This document shows, piece after piece, positions 1 to 8,202 of a stretch of DNA of 64,000 bases. The notes under the pieces are model-generated. The model made no database searches, had not been told where the DNA came from, and was given only the letters and a program-made list of their open reading frames with translations. Where the stretch lies: NCBI GenBank assembly GCA_024072375.1, contig CP099617.1, forward strand, positions 3,169,001-3,233,000, in the 5' to 3' direction. Both the position numbers and the translations under genes were made by a program. Position 1 is the stretch's first letter. Each line of letters starts with the position of its first letter. Source of the stretch: Sphingomonadaceae bacterium OTU29LAMAA1. Lineage in GTDB: Bacteria; Pseudomonadota; Alphaproteobacteria; Sphingomonadales; Sphingomonadaceae.

Positions 1-2518
1 TCAACGCGGTGCCGATCGCGGCGACATCGGTCAGGCGTTGGGCGGCGATCGTCGTCAGGATGGTCTTCAGCCCGACATCGAAACAGGCGCAGACGATCGG
101 ACCGCGATCGACCTGAACGCCGGGCGCGCGACCCGCGAGCAGCGTCGGCGCGGCCTGCGGCTCGGCGAGTTGCTCCACCAGCCAGTCGCGCGGTGGCAGC
201 GTGCCGTCGCGGGTGACGAACAGCGCCGCGGCCAGCCGCCCGTCGCGCAGGATCGCGATACGGCGCGTTCCCCGTGCCGCGTCGATCGCCTCCAGCCGCT
301 GCCCCGCCGGCAACAGCGTGTCGAGCGCCGCGGCATCGCCATTTCCTGCAAGGTCCCACGCCGTGCCGCACGGAACCGCGACCCGCGTCGCCCACAGGCA
401 ATTCGGCCGGGCGGCCAGCTCACCCGCGACGATGACGAAGCCCCGCCACCCCGTCATGACCGCAGTGATCCGCGCCGGCGTCGCCTTGAAGCCCGGCTGC
501 CCGGAAATCGGGTCGGCGAGCGGGCGCGGCAAAAGCCCGGTGCGGCCACCCGTCGCACTCCGGTCGGTCCAGTGGATCGGCGTGAACAGCTCGCCCGGCC
601 GCTGCGTCGTCGCGATCCGCACGCGAAACAGGCTGTCCCCCTGCGGCGTCGCAACCCGGGCCAGTGCACCGTCGGCCAGTGCCAATGCGGCGGCATCGTC
701 GGGATGCACCTCCACCAACGGCTCCTCGCGATGGCGCGCCAGCTTGGGCGACAGGCCGGTCCGCGACATCGTGTGCCACTGGTCGCGATACCGCCCGGTG
801 TTGAGCGTCATCGGCCAGTCGGCGAGCGGCTTCGCGATCGGCTTCTGCACCACCGGCACCAGCCGTGCACGGCCGTCCGGCGTGGAATAGCGCCCGTCGG
901 CGAACGGGATGCCGCCCCAGCGGAACGGCGTCATCGCGTCATAGGCGGCATTGCCGGTCGCCGCCTGACCCGGCAGCGCGAACAGGCGCTCGCCCTGATT
1001 TTCATAGGCCGACAGCCGGCAATGTTCGCGCCAGATTTCGGCGGGCCGATCGTAGGCGAAGGCGGTCTTCCACCCCATCCGCCGCGCCACCTGCGTGACG
1101 ATCCACCAGTCGGGCTTCGCCTCGCCGGGCAGCGGCAGGAACGCGCGCTGGCGGCTGATCGTGCGGTCGGAATTGGTGACGGTGCCGTCCTTCTCGCCCC
1201 AGGCGGCGGCGGGCAGGCGGACGTGGGCGTGGACGCTGGTGTCGGTCTCCGCGATCACGTCGCTGACCACGACGAAGGGACACGCCGTCAGCGCCTCGCG
1301 CACCCGCCCCGCGTCGGGCATCGATACGGCAGGATTGGTCGCCATCACCCACAACGCCTTGATCCGCCCGTGGCCGAGTTCGCGGAACAGGTCGACCGCC
1401 TTCAGACCCGGCTTGGTCGCCATATTCGGCGCGGCCCAGAACCGCCCGACGCGCGCGACGTTCTCGGGCGCGAAGTCCATGTGGGCCGCCAGCGTTGACG
1501 CCAGCCCGCCGACCTCGCGCCCGCCCATCGCATTGGGCTGTCCCGTGATCGAGAACGGTGCGGCACCGGGCTTGCCGATGCGACCCGTCGCGAGGTGCAG
1601 GTTGATGATCGCGTTGACCTGATCCGTCCCGCTGAGCGACTGGTTCACGCCCTGGCTGAACATCGTCACCGTGCGCGGCGTCGCGGCGAACAGGTCGAAG
1701 AAGCGCCTGAGGTCGTCCGGCGCAACATCGCATGTGCGCGCCGTCGACCACAGGTCGCTCCCCTCTCCGAACCCGTTCCAGAAATCGTCGGGAGTCGCGA
1801 CGTGGCGCTCCAGATAGGCGTCGTCGACGGCGCCGTTCGCGCGGCACCATGCCAGCAGGCCGTGCATCAGCGCGACATCGGTGCCGGGACGGATCGCGAG
1901 GTGCAGGTCCGCCTCGTCCGCAGTTTCAGTGCGGCGCGGGTCGATCACGACCAGCTTCGTGCCACGCGTCGCACGCGCAGCCATGATCCGCTGATAGACG
2001 ACCGGATGGCACCATGCCGTATTGCTACCGACCAGCACGATCAGGTCGGCGGCGTCGAGATCCTCGTAGCTCGCCGGCACGATATCCTCGCCGAACGCCC
2101 GCATATGCCCCGCGACCGCGCTCGACATGCACAGCCGCGAATTGGTGTCGATGTTGGCGGAGCCGATGAAGCCCTTCATCAGCTTGTTGGCGACGTAATA
2201 GTCCTCGGTCAGGATCTGGCCCGAGACGTAGAAGGCGACGCTGTTCGGACCGTGTCTGGCGATGGTGTCGCGGAACCTGCGGGCGACGAGGTCGAGCGCC
2301 TTGTCCCATGTGGCGCGGCGCTGGCCGATCATCGGGTGGAGCAGGCGGCCTTCGGGGCCGATCGTCTCGCCGAGGTGGGTGCCCTTGGAGCAGAGCTTGC
2401 CGGCGTTGGCGGGGTGATCGGGGTCGCCGGCGATGGTGGCGGTGCGGTCACCGGTGGGGGTGGCGACGATGCCGCAGCCGACCCCGCAATAGGCGCAGGT
2501 GGTGCGGATCGCGCTCAA
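1..2518 (-). CDS. nasA: Assimilatory nitrate reductase catalytic subunit (NasA), 3' end outside the window
   Basis: Molybdopterin oxidoreductase that reduces nitrate to nitrite in the cytoplasm. The N-terminus carries the [4Fe-4S] ligands C8-x2-C11-x3-C15-x27-C43, followed by the Mo-bisMGD domains (for example the VGSNTAWCHPV stretch) and the C-terminal dinucleotide-binding part. The last visible residues (CACFDVG) look like the start of a BFD-type [2Fe-2S] domain as in Klebsiella NasA, but the end lies beyond the left edge. The start is TTG at 2518: an in-frame TGA lies five codons upstream and TTG is the only start codon after it. An AGGGGAGGGG Shine-Dalgarno match precedes it and comes from the foldback repeat directly upstream. 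It is the last visible gene of the nitrate operon, after nirB and nirD. No separate electron-transfer subunit is visible. Confidence 0.95.
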   Translation of the reverse strand, partial: MSAIRTTCAYCGVGCGIVATPTGDRTATIAGDPDHPANAGKLCSKGTHLGETIGPEGRLLHPMIGQRRATWDKALDLVARRFRDTIARHGPNSVAFYVSGQILTEDYYVANKLMKGFIGSANIDTNSRLCMSSAVAGHMRAFGEDIVPASYEDLDAADLIVLVGSNTAWCHPVVYQRIMAARATRGTKLVVIDPRRTETADEADLHLAIRPGTDVALMHGLLAWCRANGAVDDAYLERHVATPDDFWNGFGEGSDLWSTARTCDVAPDDLRRFFDLFAATPRTVTMFSQGVNQSLSGTDQVNAIINLHLATGRIGKPGAAPFSITGQPNAMGGREVGGLASTLAAHMDFAPENVARVGRFWAAPNMATKPGLKAVDLFRELGHGRIKALWVMATNPAVSMPDAGRVREALTACPFVVVSDVIAETDTSVHAHVRLPAAAWGEKDGTVTNSDRTISRQRAFLPLPGEAKPDWWIVTQVARRMGWKTAFAYDRPAEIWREHCRLSAYENQGERLFALPGQAATGNAAYDAMTPFRWGGIPFADGRYSTPDGRARLVPVVQKPIAKPLADWPMTLNTGRYRDQWHTMSRTGLSPKLARHREEPLVEVHPDDAAALALADGALARVATPQGDSLFRVRIATTQRPGELFTPIHWTDRSATGGRTGLLPRPLADPISGQPGFKATPARITAVMTGWRGFVIVAGELAARPNCLWATRVAVPCGTAWDLAGNGDAAALDTLLPAGQRLEAIDAARGTRRIAILRDGRLAAALFVTRDGTLPPRDWLVEQLAEPQAAPTLLAGRAPGVQVDRGPIVCACFDVGLKTILTTIAAQRLTDVAAIGTAL

Positions 2519-2520
2519 AG

Positions 2521-2681
2521 CCCCTCCCCTTCAGGAGCGTCGGGTGAACCGCGCCCCGCGCGGTTCAGGTCAGGCTGGGAGCCTGACCGACCCGACGCTG
2601 GGTTGGGGTGGGGGCTGTCCGCGAGCGCTGATCTCGGTGAGACACCGCCCCACCCCCAACCCCTCCCCTGAAGGGGAGGGG
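2521..2681. repeat. 161-bp foldback (REP/MITE-like) element between nirD and nasA
   Basis: The ends are 13-bp perfect inverted repeats (cccctccccttca at 2521-2533, its complement at 2669-2681). Inside is an outer 10-bp stem (2536-2545 with 2590-2599) enclosing two perfect hairpins: a 9-bp stem at 2545-2553/2559-2567 and a 9-bp stem at 2568-2576/2580-2588. GGGTTGGGGTGGGGG-type and complementary CCCCACCCCCAACCC tracts form a further imperfect stem. No open frame of note is carried. Its right end for the minus strand abuts the nasA TTG start and supplies that gene's ribosome-binding site. The sequence type (cccctcccctgaaggggagggg) is familiar from intergenic spacers of sphingomonads; that part is recollection, not a search. 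Confidence 0.8.
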
Positions 2682-2705
2682 CTTCTCTTTGGAAGTCCCG
2701 GATCG

Positions 2706-3044
2706 TCACGCCGCCGCCGCCAACACGCTGGTCCGGCAGATCAGCACCCGCCCCGCCGACACCTTCACCGGCACCACCGGCGTACACCCCTTGTCCTCGC
2801 CCAGCGCCTCGCCCGTCGTCAGCGAGATCCGCCAATTGTGCAGCGGACACGCCACCGCGCCGCCATGCACGATCCCTTGGCTCAACCGCCCATGCTTGTG
2901 CGGACAGCGATCGAGCAATGCGAAGACCTTGCCGTCGCCGGTGCGGAACACCGCGATGTCATCACCGCCGGTGACCTGCACGGTGCGGCTGCCGCGCACC
3001 GGGATCTCGTCGACCCAGCCGATGTCGAGCCATTCGCCGATCAT
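2706..3044 (-). CDS. nirD: Nitrite reductase small subunit (Rieske 2Fe-2S protein)
   Basis: A 112-residue NirD-type Rieske protein that partners NirB in NADH-dependent reduction of nitrite to ammonium. The [2Fe-2S] ligands are visible as C47-x-H49 (RCPHKHG) and C66-x2-H69 (ACPLHNW), and the length is typical of NirD. The ATG overlaps the nirB stop as ATGA (3041-3044), so it is probably translated by coupling to nirB. After its stop comes the foldback element and then nasA. Confidence 0.95.
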   Translation of the reverse strand: MIGEWLDIGWVDEIPVRGSRTVQVTGGDDIAVFRTGDGKVFALLDRCPHKHGRLSQGIVHGGAVACPLHNWRISLTTGEALGEDKGCTPVVPVKVSAGRVLICRTSVLAAAA

Positions 3045-5509
3045 GCCATTTCCCTCGCTGCATCCAAAGGAGTGAACACCGCCATCGGCGCATGCTGCTC
3101 GCGCGCATCCCCGGCCGCCCGCGCAGCCCAGGGGTCGTCCTGCGAGAAGCTCTGCGAATAGCGGAACCGTGCGGCCAGCGCGTCGCGACCCTCCGCATCG
3201 TCGGCGATGCGTTCACGGATATACTCGACCCCGATCCGCTCGATCCACGGCGCGGTCCGCTCGAGATAGCGCGCCTCCTCGCGATACAATTGGATGAAGG
3301 CCGCGCAATAATGCATCGCCTCCTCCTCCGATCCGACCTTGCAGAGAAAGTCGGTGGCGCGAACCTTGATGCCGCCATTGCCGCCGACGTGCAGTTCGTA
3401 CCCACTGTCGACGCACACCACGCCGAAGTCCTTGATCGTCGCCTCGGCGCAATTGCGCGGGCAGCCGCTGACCGCGATCTTGAACTTGTGCGGCATCCAG
3501 CTGCCCCACGTCATCCGCTCGACCTTCACGCCGAGGCCCGTCGAATCCTGCGTGCCAAACCGGCACCATTCGCTCCCGACACAGGTCTTCACCGTACGCA
3601 GCGACTTGCCATAGGCATGGCCGCTGACCATCCCGGCGGCATTGAGATCGGCCCAGACCGCGGGCAGATCCTCTTTCTTGATCCCGAAGATGTCGAGCCG
3701 CTGCCCGCCGGTGACCTTGACCATCGGCGCGTCGAACTTCTCGACGACATCAGCGATCGCACGCAGTTCGCGCGGGTTGGTCAGCCCACCCCACATCCGC
3801 GGCACCACCGAATAGGTGCCGTCCTTCTGGATGTTGGCATGCAGGCGCTCGTTGACGAAGCGGCTCTGCTGGTCGTCCTTATACTCGCCCGGCAGCGCGC
3901 AGAGCAGATAGTAATTCAGCGCCGGCCGGCATGACGAGCAGCCGTCGGGCGTATTCCACGTCAGCTTCTGCATCACCTCCGGAATCGATCGCATATCCTG
4001 CGCGACGATCTCTCGCCGCACGTCGTCGTGGCCGAAGCTGGTGCATTTGCACATCGTCTTGACGGTGCGCTCGCCCGAATACTCATCGCCCAGCGTGACG
4101 GCGAGCAACGTCTCGACCAGTCCGGTGCAGGAGCCGCAGGATGCCGACGCCTTGCAGGTGGCGCGCACCGCGTCGAGCGTCGTGTTGCCCGCGCCGATGC
4201 AGGCGACGACCTTGCCCTTGGTGACGCCGTTGCAGCCGCAGATCTCCGCCTCGTCGGAGAGCGCCGCAACGGCCGCCTTAGGGTCCGCCTGCCCCCCTCC
4301 CGAGGCGAAGGCCTGGCCGAAGATGAGCATGTCGCGGATCGCCGACACGTCCTCCTCGCGTTTCAGCAGGTCGAAATACCAGCCGCCATCCGCGGTATCG
4401 CCGTACAACACCGCGCCGACCACCTTGTCGCCGCGCACCACCACGCGCTTGTAGACGCCGCGCGAGGCGTCGCGCAGCACGATGTCTTCCGCGCCGTCGC
4501 CGCCCGAGAAATCGCCCGCCGAGAACACGTCCAGCCCCGCGACCTTCAGCTTGGTCGACGTCACCGATCCGCGATAGCCGCTATGCTTCTCGACCAGCCC
4601 GTCGGCGAGCGCGCGGCACATATCCCACAGCGGCGCGACGAGGCCATAGACGTTGCCGTCATGCTCGACGCATTCGCCCACCGCGAGGATCGACGGGTCG
4701 GACGTGACCATATGGTCGTCGACCTGAATGCCGCGACCGACCGCAAGACCGGCATCGCGCGCGAGCGCCACCGAAGGCCGGATGCCGACCGCCATCACGA
4801 CGAGGCTGGCGGGGATGACGGTGCCGTCCTTCAGCGCGACGCCCTCGACTCTGCCGTCGCCGACGATCGCGGCGGTATGCGCCTCGGTCAGGATCGTCTG
4901 GCCGCGCGCTTCCAGCGCCGACTTCAGCAGCCAGCCCGCCGCCTCGTCCAGCTGCCGCTCCATCAGCGTCGGCATCAGGTGGATGACGGTGACCTTCATA
5001 CCGCGCAGCGTCAGCCCGTGCGCCGCTTCCAGCCCCAGCAGTCCGCCGCCGATCACCACCGCATCGCCGCCGGCTCCGGCGGCCGCGAGCATGTGGTCGA
5101 CATCCGCCATGTCGCGAAAGCTGATGACGCCGGGCAGGTCCTTGCCCGGCACCGGGATGATGAACGGATCGGAACCGGTCGCGATCAGCAACTTGTCGTA
5201 CGACACGCTGCGCCCCGACCGCGCCGTCACCGTCTTTGCCGCGCGGTTGATCGCCTGCACCGGATCGCTCGATACCAACTCGATCGCGTTCGACGCGTAC
5301 CAGGCGGCATCGTTGATGACGATCTCGTCGAAGGTCTTCTCGCCCGCGAGCACCGGCGACAGCATGATGCGGTTGTAGTTCACATGCGGTTCGGCACCGA
5401 AGATGGTGACGCGGTAGCGATGCGGATCGCGGGCGATCAGCTCCTCCACCGCACGGCAGCCGGCCATGCCGTTGCCGATGACGACCAGGTGTTCGCGGGT
5501 GTTAATCAT
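3041..5509 (-). CDS. nirB: NADH-dependent assimilatory nitrite reductase large subunit
   Basis: An 822-residue cytoplasmic siroheme enzyme reducing nitrite to ammonium. An N-terminal FAD/NAD-binding half (VIGNGMAG near residue 10, a second GxGxxG near 153) is followed by a BFD-like [2Fe-2S] domain (C424, C426, C458, C461), a second cysteine set (C487, C489, C524, C527), and the sulfite/nitrite reductase half with the siroheme-[4Fe-4S] ligands C643, C649 (CVGSEWC) and C683, C687 (CPRNC). The start MINTREHLVV is an ATG at 5509 overlapping the stop of the barrel-protein gene as ATGA. The open frame continues upstream to 6523, but that stretch reads as shadow of the previous gene, so the longer start was not used. 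The stop overlaps nirD. Confidence 0.96.
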   Translation of the reverse strand: MINTREHLVVIGNGMAGCRAVEELIARDPHRYRVTIFGAEPHVNYNRIMLSPVLAGEKTFDEIVINDAAWYASNAIELVSSDPVQAINRAAKTVTARSGRSVSYDKLLIATGSDPFIIPVPGKDLPGVISFRDMADVDHMLAAAGAGGDAVVIGGGLLGLEAAHGLTLRGMKVTVIHLMPTLMERQLDEAAGWLLKSALEARGQTILTEAHTAAIVGDGRVEGVALKDGTVIPASLVVMAVGIRPSVALARDAGLAVGRGIQVDDHMVTSDPSILAVGECVEHDGNVYGLVAPLWDMCRALADGLVEKHSGYRGSVTSTKLKVAGLDVFSAGDFSGGDGAEDIVLRDASRGVYKRVVVRGDKVVGAVLYGDTADGGWYFDLLKREEDVSAIRDMLIFGQAFASGGGQADPKAAVAALSDEAEICGCNGVTKGKVVACIGAGNTTLDAVRATCKASASCGSCTGLVETLLAVTLGDEYSGERTVKTMCKCTSFGHDDVRREIVAQDMRSIPEVMQKLTWNTPDGCSSCRPALNYYLLCALPGEYKDDQQSRFVNERLHANIQKDGTYSVVPRMWGGLTNPRELRAIADVVEKFDAPMVKVTGGQRLDIFGIKKEDLPAVWADLNAAGMVSGHAYGKSLRTVKTCVGSEWCRFGTQDSTGLGVKVERMTWGSWMPHKFKIAVSGCPRNCAEATIKDFGVVCVDSGYELHVGGNGGIKVRATDFLCKVGSEEEAMHYCAAFIQLYREEARYLERTAPWIERIGVEYIRERIADDAEGRDALAARFRYSQSFSQDDPWAARAAGDAREQHAPMAVFTPLDAAREMA

Positions 5510-6708
5510 AGGGTCCAGTCCAGTTGGAGCCAGAGTTTGCGGGTGTTTGTGGCGAACACGTCCGCGTCGTAATCGGCGTAGCGGACGCTCGCGACGGTGC
5601 GGCCGAGCTTCGCCTGCGCCAGCAGGTCGATCTCGTTGCCGTAATGGCGGACCAGACGATCGCTTTCGAACCGGTGGTAGATCGCCTGTACCGACACGTT
5701 CTTCAGCGTGCCGACCTGCTTCCAGCCCCAGCCGGCGCTGGCATACAGGTCGCGGATGCCGTCGGCGGGCGTCGTGGTGAACTTGTCCGCCCAGCCCTGA
5801 AACTTGAAGATCGACGACAGCGGCGTCTGGAAGCTGGTCAGCGCGGTGCCGCGATCGGCGCCGAGCACTTCGTACCCCGCGCCCAGCTTCGGTCCCGCCA
5901 GATCGACCGCGACGTCGGCGAGCCAGTAATCGGCGCGATAGTCGTTGGGGTTGCGGTGGTAATCGGACTGGCGCGCATGGCTCGCCTGCCATGCGACGGT
6001 CGCCTTGCCGACCTTCCGCGATCCCGCCAGCCGGACGCCATAGCTCTGGCTCGACAGGCGATAGCCCTGCACCGGCGCCTCGTCCTGATCGACCAGATAG
6101 GCGAAACCGCTCAATGTGCCGATCGGCGACGCCCAGCCGAGCGTCGCGAAGATGTTGTCGCCGCCCACCGCCTGCGGCCGTGCGCCGAATCCGTCGATGC
6201 CCCAGATCGTGCGGACGCCCCATGCATAGGTGACGTCCGCCTTCACGCCCGTCACCGGCACGATTTCGGCGCGCACCGCGTCGAAGGTCTGGCCGTTGTT
6301 GCGGATGCCGGCGGCGCCGACGAAGCGTTCGTCCTCCAGCTGGATGCGCTGGCGACCGGCCGTCACCGTCAGCGGCGCGCTGCGATATTGCAACTGCGCC
6401 CGGTAGAGCGCGATGCTCTGCGGATCGGCGATCTGCGGGCGCGACGTCGCGGATCCCTGAAGGCCGTCGTAATACTTCCCGACGATGGCGAGGTTGCCCT
6501 GCGCTTCGGCGAGCGCCGACCACGGGCCTTCGGTCACCTGCAGCCCGGCGCGGATACGGGCGGTCACGGCATCGGCATCGTCGCGAAGGCCGTTCTGTTC
6601 GACATGCTCGTGGCGCAGGCGGGTATCGATCAGCGGGGTGATCGTCTGCGCGGCGGCGGGCGCCGCGCAGATCAGGGTCAGTACAGGGAACGTAAGTGTA
6701 TAGCGCAT
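5506..6708 (-). CDS. Outer-membrane beta-barrel (alginate-export/porin-like) protein of the nitrate operon
   Basis: A 400-residue protein with a Sec signal peptide (MRYTLTFPVLTLICAAPAAA, cleavage near residue 20). The body consists of alternating amphipathic strands and ends in an aromatic-rich strand (KLWLQLDWTL), as outer-membrane barrels do. The pattern resembles alginate_exp-type porins found in Sphingomonadaceae. It sits between the inner-membrane transporter and nirB with gaps of about 1 nt and -4 nt, so I infer that it lets nitrate or nitrite through the outer membrane. Specificity cannot be read from the sequence, and the family also carries unrelated substrates. Confidence 0.8.
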   Translation of the reverse strand: MRYTLTFPVLTLICAAPAAAQTITPLIDTRLRHEHVEQNGLRDDADAVTARIRAGLQVTEGPWSALAEAQGNLAIVGKYYDGLQGSATSRPQIADPQSIALYRAQLQYRSAPLTVTAGRQRIQLEDERFVGAAGIRNNGQTFDAVRAEIVPVTGVKADVTYAWGVRTIWGIDGFGARPQAVGGDNIFATLGWASPIGTLSGFAYLVDQDEAPVQGYRLSSQSYGVRLAGSRKVGKATVAWQASHARQSDYHRNPNDYRADYWLADVAVDLAGPKLGAGYEVLGADRGTALTSFQTPLSSIFKFQGWADKFTTTPADGIRDLYASAGWGWKQVGTLKNVSVQAIYHRFESDRLVRHYGNEIDLLAQAKLGRTVASVRYADYDADVFATNTRKLWLQLDWTL

Positions 6709-6709
6709 T

Positions 6710-7948
6710 TCAGATCCGGACTGTATCGGCGGCGCTCCAGCGCGCCCGCCATCCGGTCTTCACTAGCGTCAGGCCAGTTAAGGCGAGGATAGCGAGGCCG
6801 GCGAAGATCAGGAACCCGGACGAAAAGCTGCCGGTGAACTGCTTGGCGATGCCGAGCGACGAGGCGAGATAGAAGCCGCCGATACCCCCGGCGAACCCGA
6901 CCAGCCCGGTCATCACGCCGATCTCCGCGGCGAAGCGCTGCGGCACCAGCTGGAACACCGCGCCATTGCCGGTGCCGAGCGCCAGCATCGCGCAGACGAA
7001 CAGCCCCAATGCCGCTTCGACGCTACCGGCCATGCTCACGCCGCCCAGCGCCAGCGCCGCGACGATGAACACCGCGGTCAGCGCCTTCACGCCGCCGATC
7101 GCATCGGCCAGTGCGCCGCCCATCGGACGCACCAGCGATCCCGCCAGCACGCATGCGGCGGTGCAATAGCCGGCCTGGATCGTCGTCAGGCCAAAGCGAT
7201 CGGTGAAATAGATCGGCAGGCTGGCGGCCAGCCCGACGAACCCGCCGAACGTCACGGCATAGAATCCCATCAGCGACCACGCATCGCCGGTCTTCAACGG
7301 GGTCAGATACTGGCCGAGGCTCTTGGGTGCGGGCGCGTCCGGCGCATCCTTCGCCATCACCATATAGGCGACGAACACGATCCCCAGCGGGATGCAGGCG
7401 AGGCCGAGTACCGCGTTCCAGCCGAACAGCTTGGCGAGGGCAGGGGCGAACAGCGCCGCGAGCACCGTGCCCGAATTGCCCATGCCGGCAAGGCCCATCG
7501 CCTTGCCCTGATGCTGCGGCGGATACCAGCGGCTGGCGAGCGGCAGCGCGATGGCGAAGCTGGCGCCGGCGAACCCCAGTATCACGCCGAGCGCGAGCGT
7601 ACCGGCAAAGCTGTTCACGCCCAGCATCCAGGCGGAGAACAGCCCGATGATGACGATGATCTGACTGATCGCGCCCGCCTTTTTCGGTCCGATCCGATCG
7701 ACGAGCAAGCCGTTGACCACGCGCAGGATCGCCCCCGCCAATGTCGGCGTGGCGACCATCAGCCCCTTTTCGGCCGGGGTCAGCGCCAGCGTCTTCGCGA
7801 TCTCCGGCGCGAGCGGCCCGAGCAGCACCCACACCATGAACGCGAGGTCGAAATACAGGAACGCGGCGATCAGCGTCGGCGTATGCCCGCTCTGCCAGAA
7901 GCCCGTCTTTTCCGTCGTCGTATCGTCTTGCCAGAGTGCCGTGGCCAT
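6710..7948 (-). CDS. MFS nitrate/nitrite transporter (NarK/NasA family)
   Basis: A 412-residue major facilitator protein with about 12 hydrophobic helices. It shows the nitrate-nitrite-porter hallmarks: a glycine-rich segment in the N-half (GFAGASFAIALPLASRWYPP) and a second one in the C-half (GLVGFAGGIGGFYLASSLG). It imports nitrate (possibly nitrite) for the reductases encoded downstream. The ATG at 7948 (MATALWQDD) is preferred because GGGGGAC lies just upstream. An in-frame upstream start at 8050 would fall inside the regulatory leader, upstream of its terminator. It is the first structural gene after the leader. Confidence 0.92.
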   Translation of the reverse strand: MATALWQDDTTTEKTGFWQSGHTPTLIAAFLYFDLAFMVWVLLGPLAPEIAKTLALTPAEKGLMVATPTLAGAILRVVNGLLVDRIGPKKAGAISQIIVIIGLFSAWMLGVNSFAGTLALGVILGFAGASFAIALPLASRWYPPQHQGKAMGLAGMGNSGTVLAALFAPALAKLFGWNAVLGLACIPLGIVFVAYMVMAKDAPDAPAPKSLGQYLTPLKTGDAWSLMGFYAVTFGGFVGLAASLPIYFTDRFGLTTIQAGYCTAACVLAGSLVRPMGGALADAIGGVKALTAVFIVAALALGGVSMAGSVEAALGLFVCAMLALGTGNGAVFQLVPQRFAAEIGVMTGLVGFAGGIGGFYLASSLGIAKQFTGSFSSGFLIFAGLAILALTGLTLVKTGWRARWSAADTVRI

Positions 7949-7973
7949 ATGCCGTCCCCCATCTGCGATGGAC

Positions 7974-8025
7974 AAAGAAAAAGCCGCCAGGACGGCGGCC
8001 ATCGCTGGCTGCATCCTGGCGGCTT
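7974..8025 (-). terminator. Leader terminator (attenuator) of the nitrate assimilation operon
   Basis: A perfect 12-bp inverted repeat (tcctggcggctt at 8014-8025 and its complement at 7981-7992) encloses a 21-nt loop. On the minus strand it is followed directly by TTTTTCTTT. It therefore reads as an intrinsic terminator placed 26 nt before the transporter ATG and downstream of nasS. With nasS and nasT adjacent, it fits the known scheme in which the ANTAR protein NasT prevents termination in the leader when nitrate releases it from NasS. Confidence 0.85.
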
Positions 8026-8035
8026 CGTTGCCGTG

Positions 8036-8128
8036 GACGGGTGGCGTCACCGCCGTCCCGTCGCCGCAGAGCCTGCCCCCCGTTGGAAAGGCGCTGCGTC
8101 TATTTCGTGTCCGGCATCATTGCCCGAC
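8036..8128 (-). promoter_or_regulatory. Leader RNA hairpins, candidate NasT (ANTAR) target
   Basis: Upstream of the leader terminator two further hairpins can be drawn in the minus-strand transcript. The first (8109-8128) has arms GTCGGGC and GCCGGAC, with one G-G mismatch, around a six-base loop AAUGAU. A at loop position 1 and G at position 4 are the bases conserved in ANTAR-target loops. The second (8036-8062) has GACGGG/CCCGTC outer and GGCG/CGCC inner stems. ANTAR targets are normally paired hexaloop hairpins; only one convincing hexaloop is seen here, so the exact binding site is uncertain. Confidence 0.5.
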
Positions 8129-8202
8129 GATTCGAAAGCTGCCTGATTCGCAGGGTCTGCGCAAGTGCATTTCGCACATGCAGCAAATCATCGGCCGCGC
8201 CG

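Noticed and set aside
38..1498. Long plus-strand open frame opposite nasA
   Set aside because: It is Arg/Pro/Ala-rich with no domain pattern and lies entirely opposite a clear nitrate reductase; it is a GC-driven shadow.
5510..6523. Extended N-terminus for nirB
   Set aside because: The frame stays open upstream, but the translated extension is a shadow of the barrel-protein gene; NirB homology begins at MINTREHLVV with an ATGA overlap.
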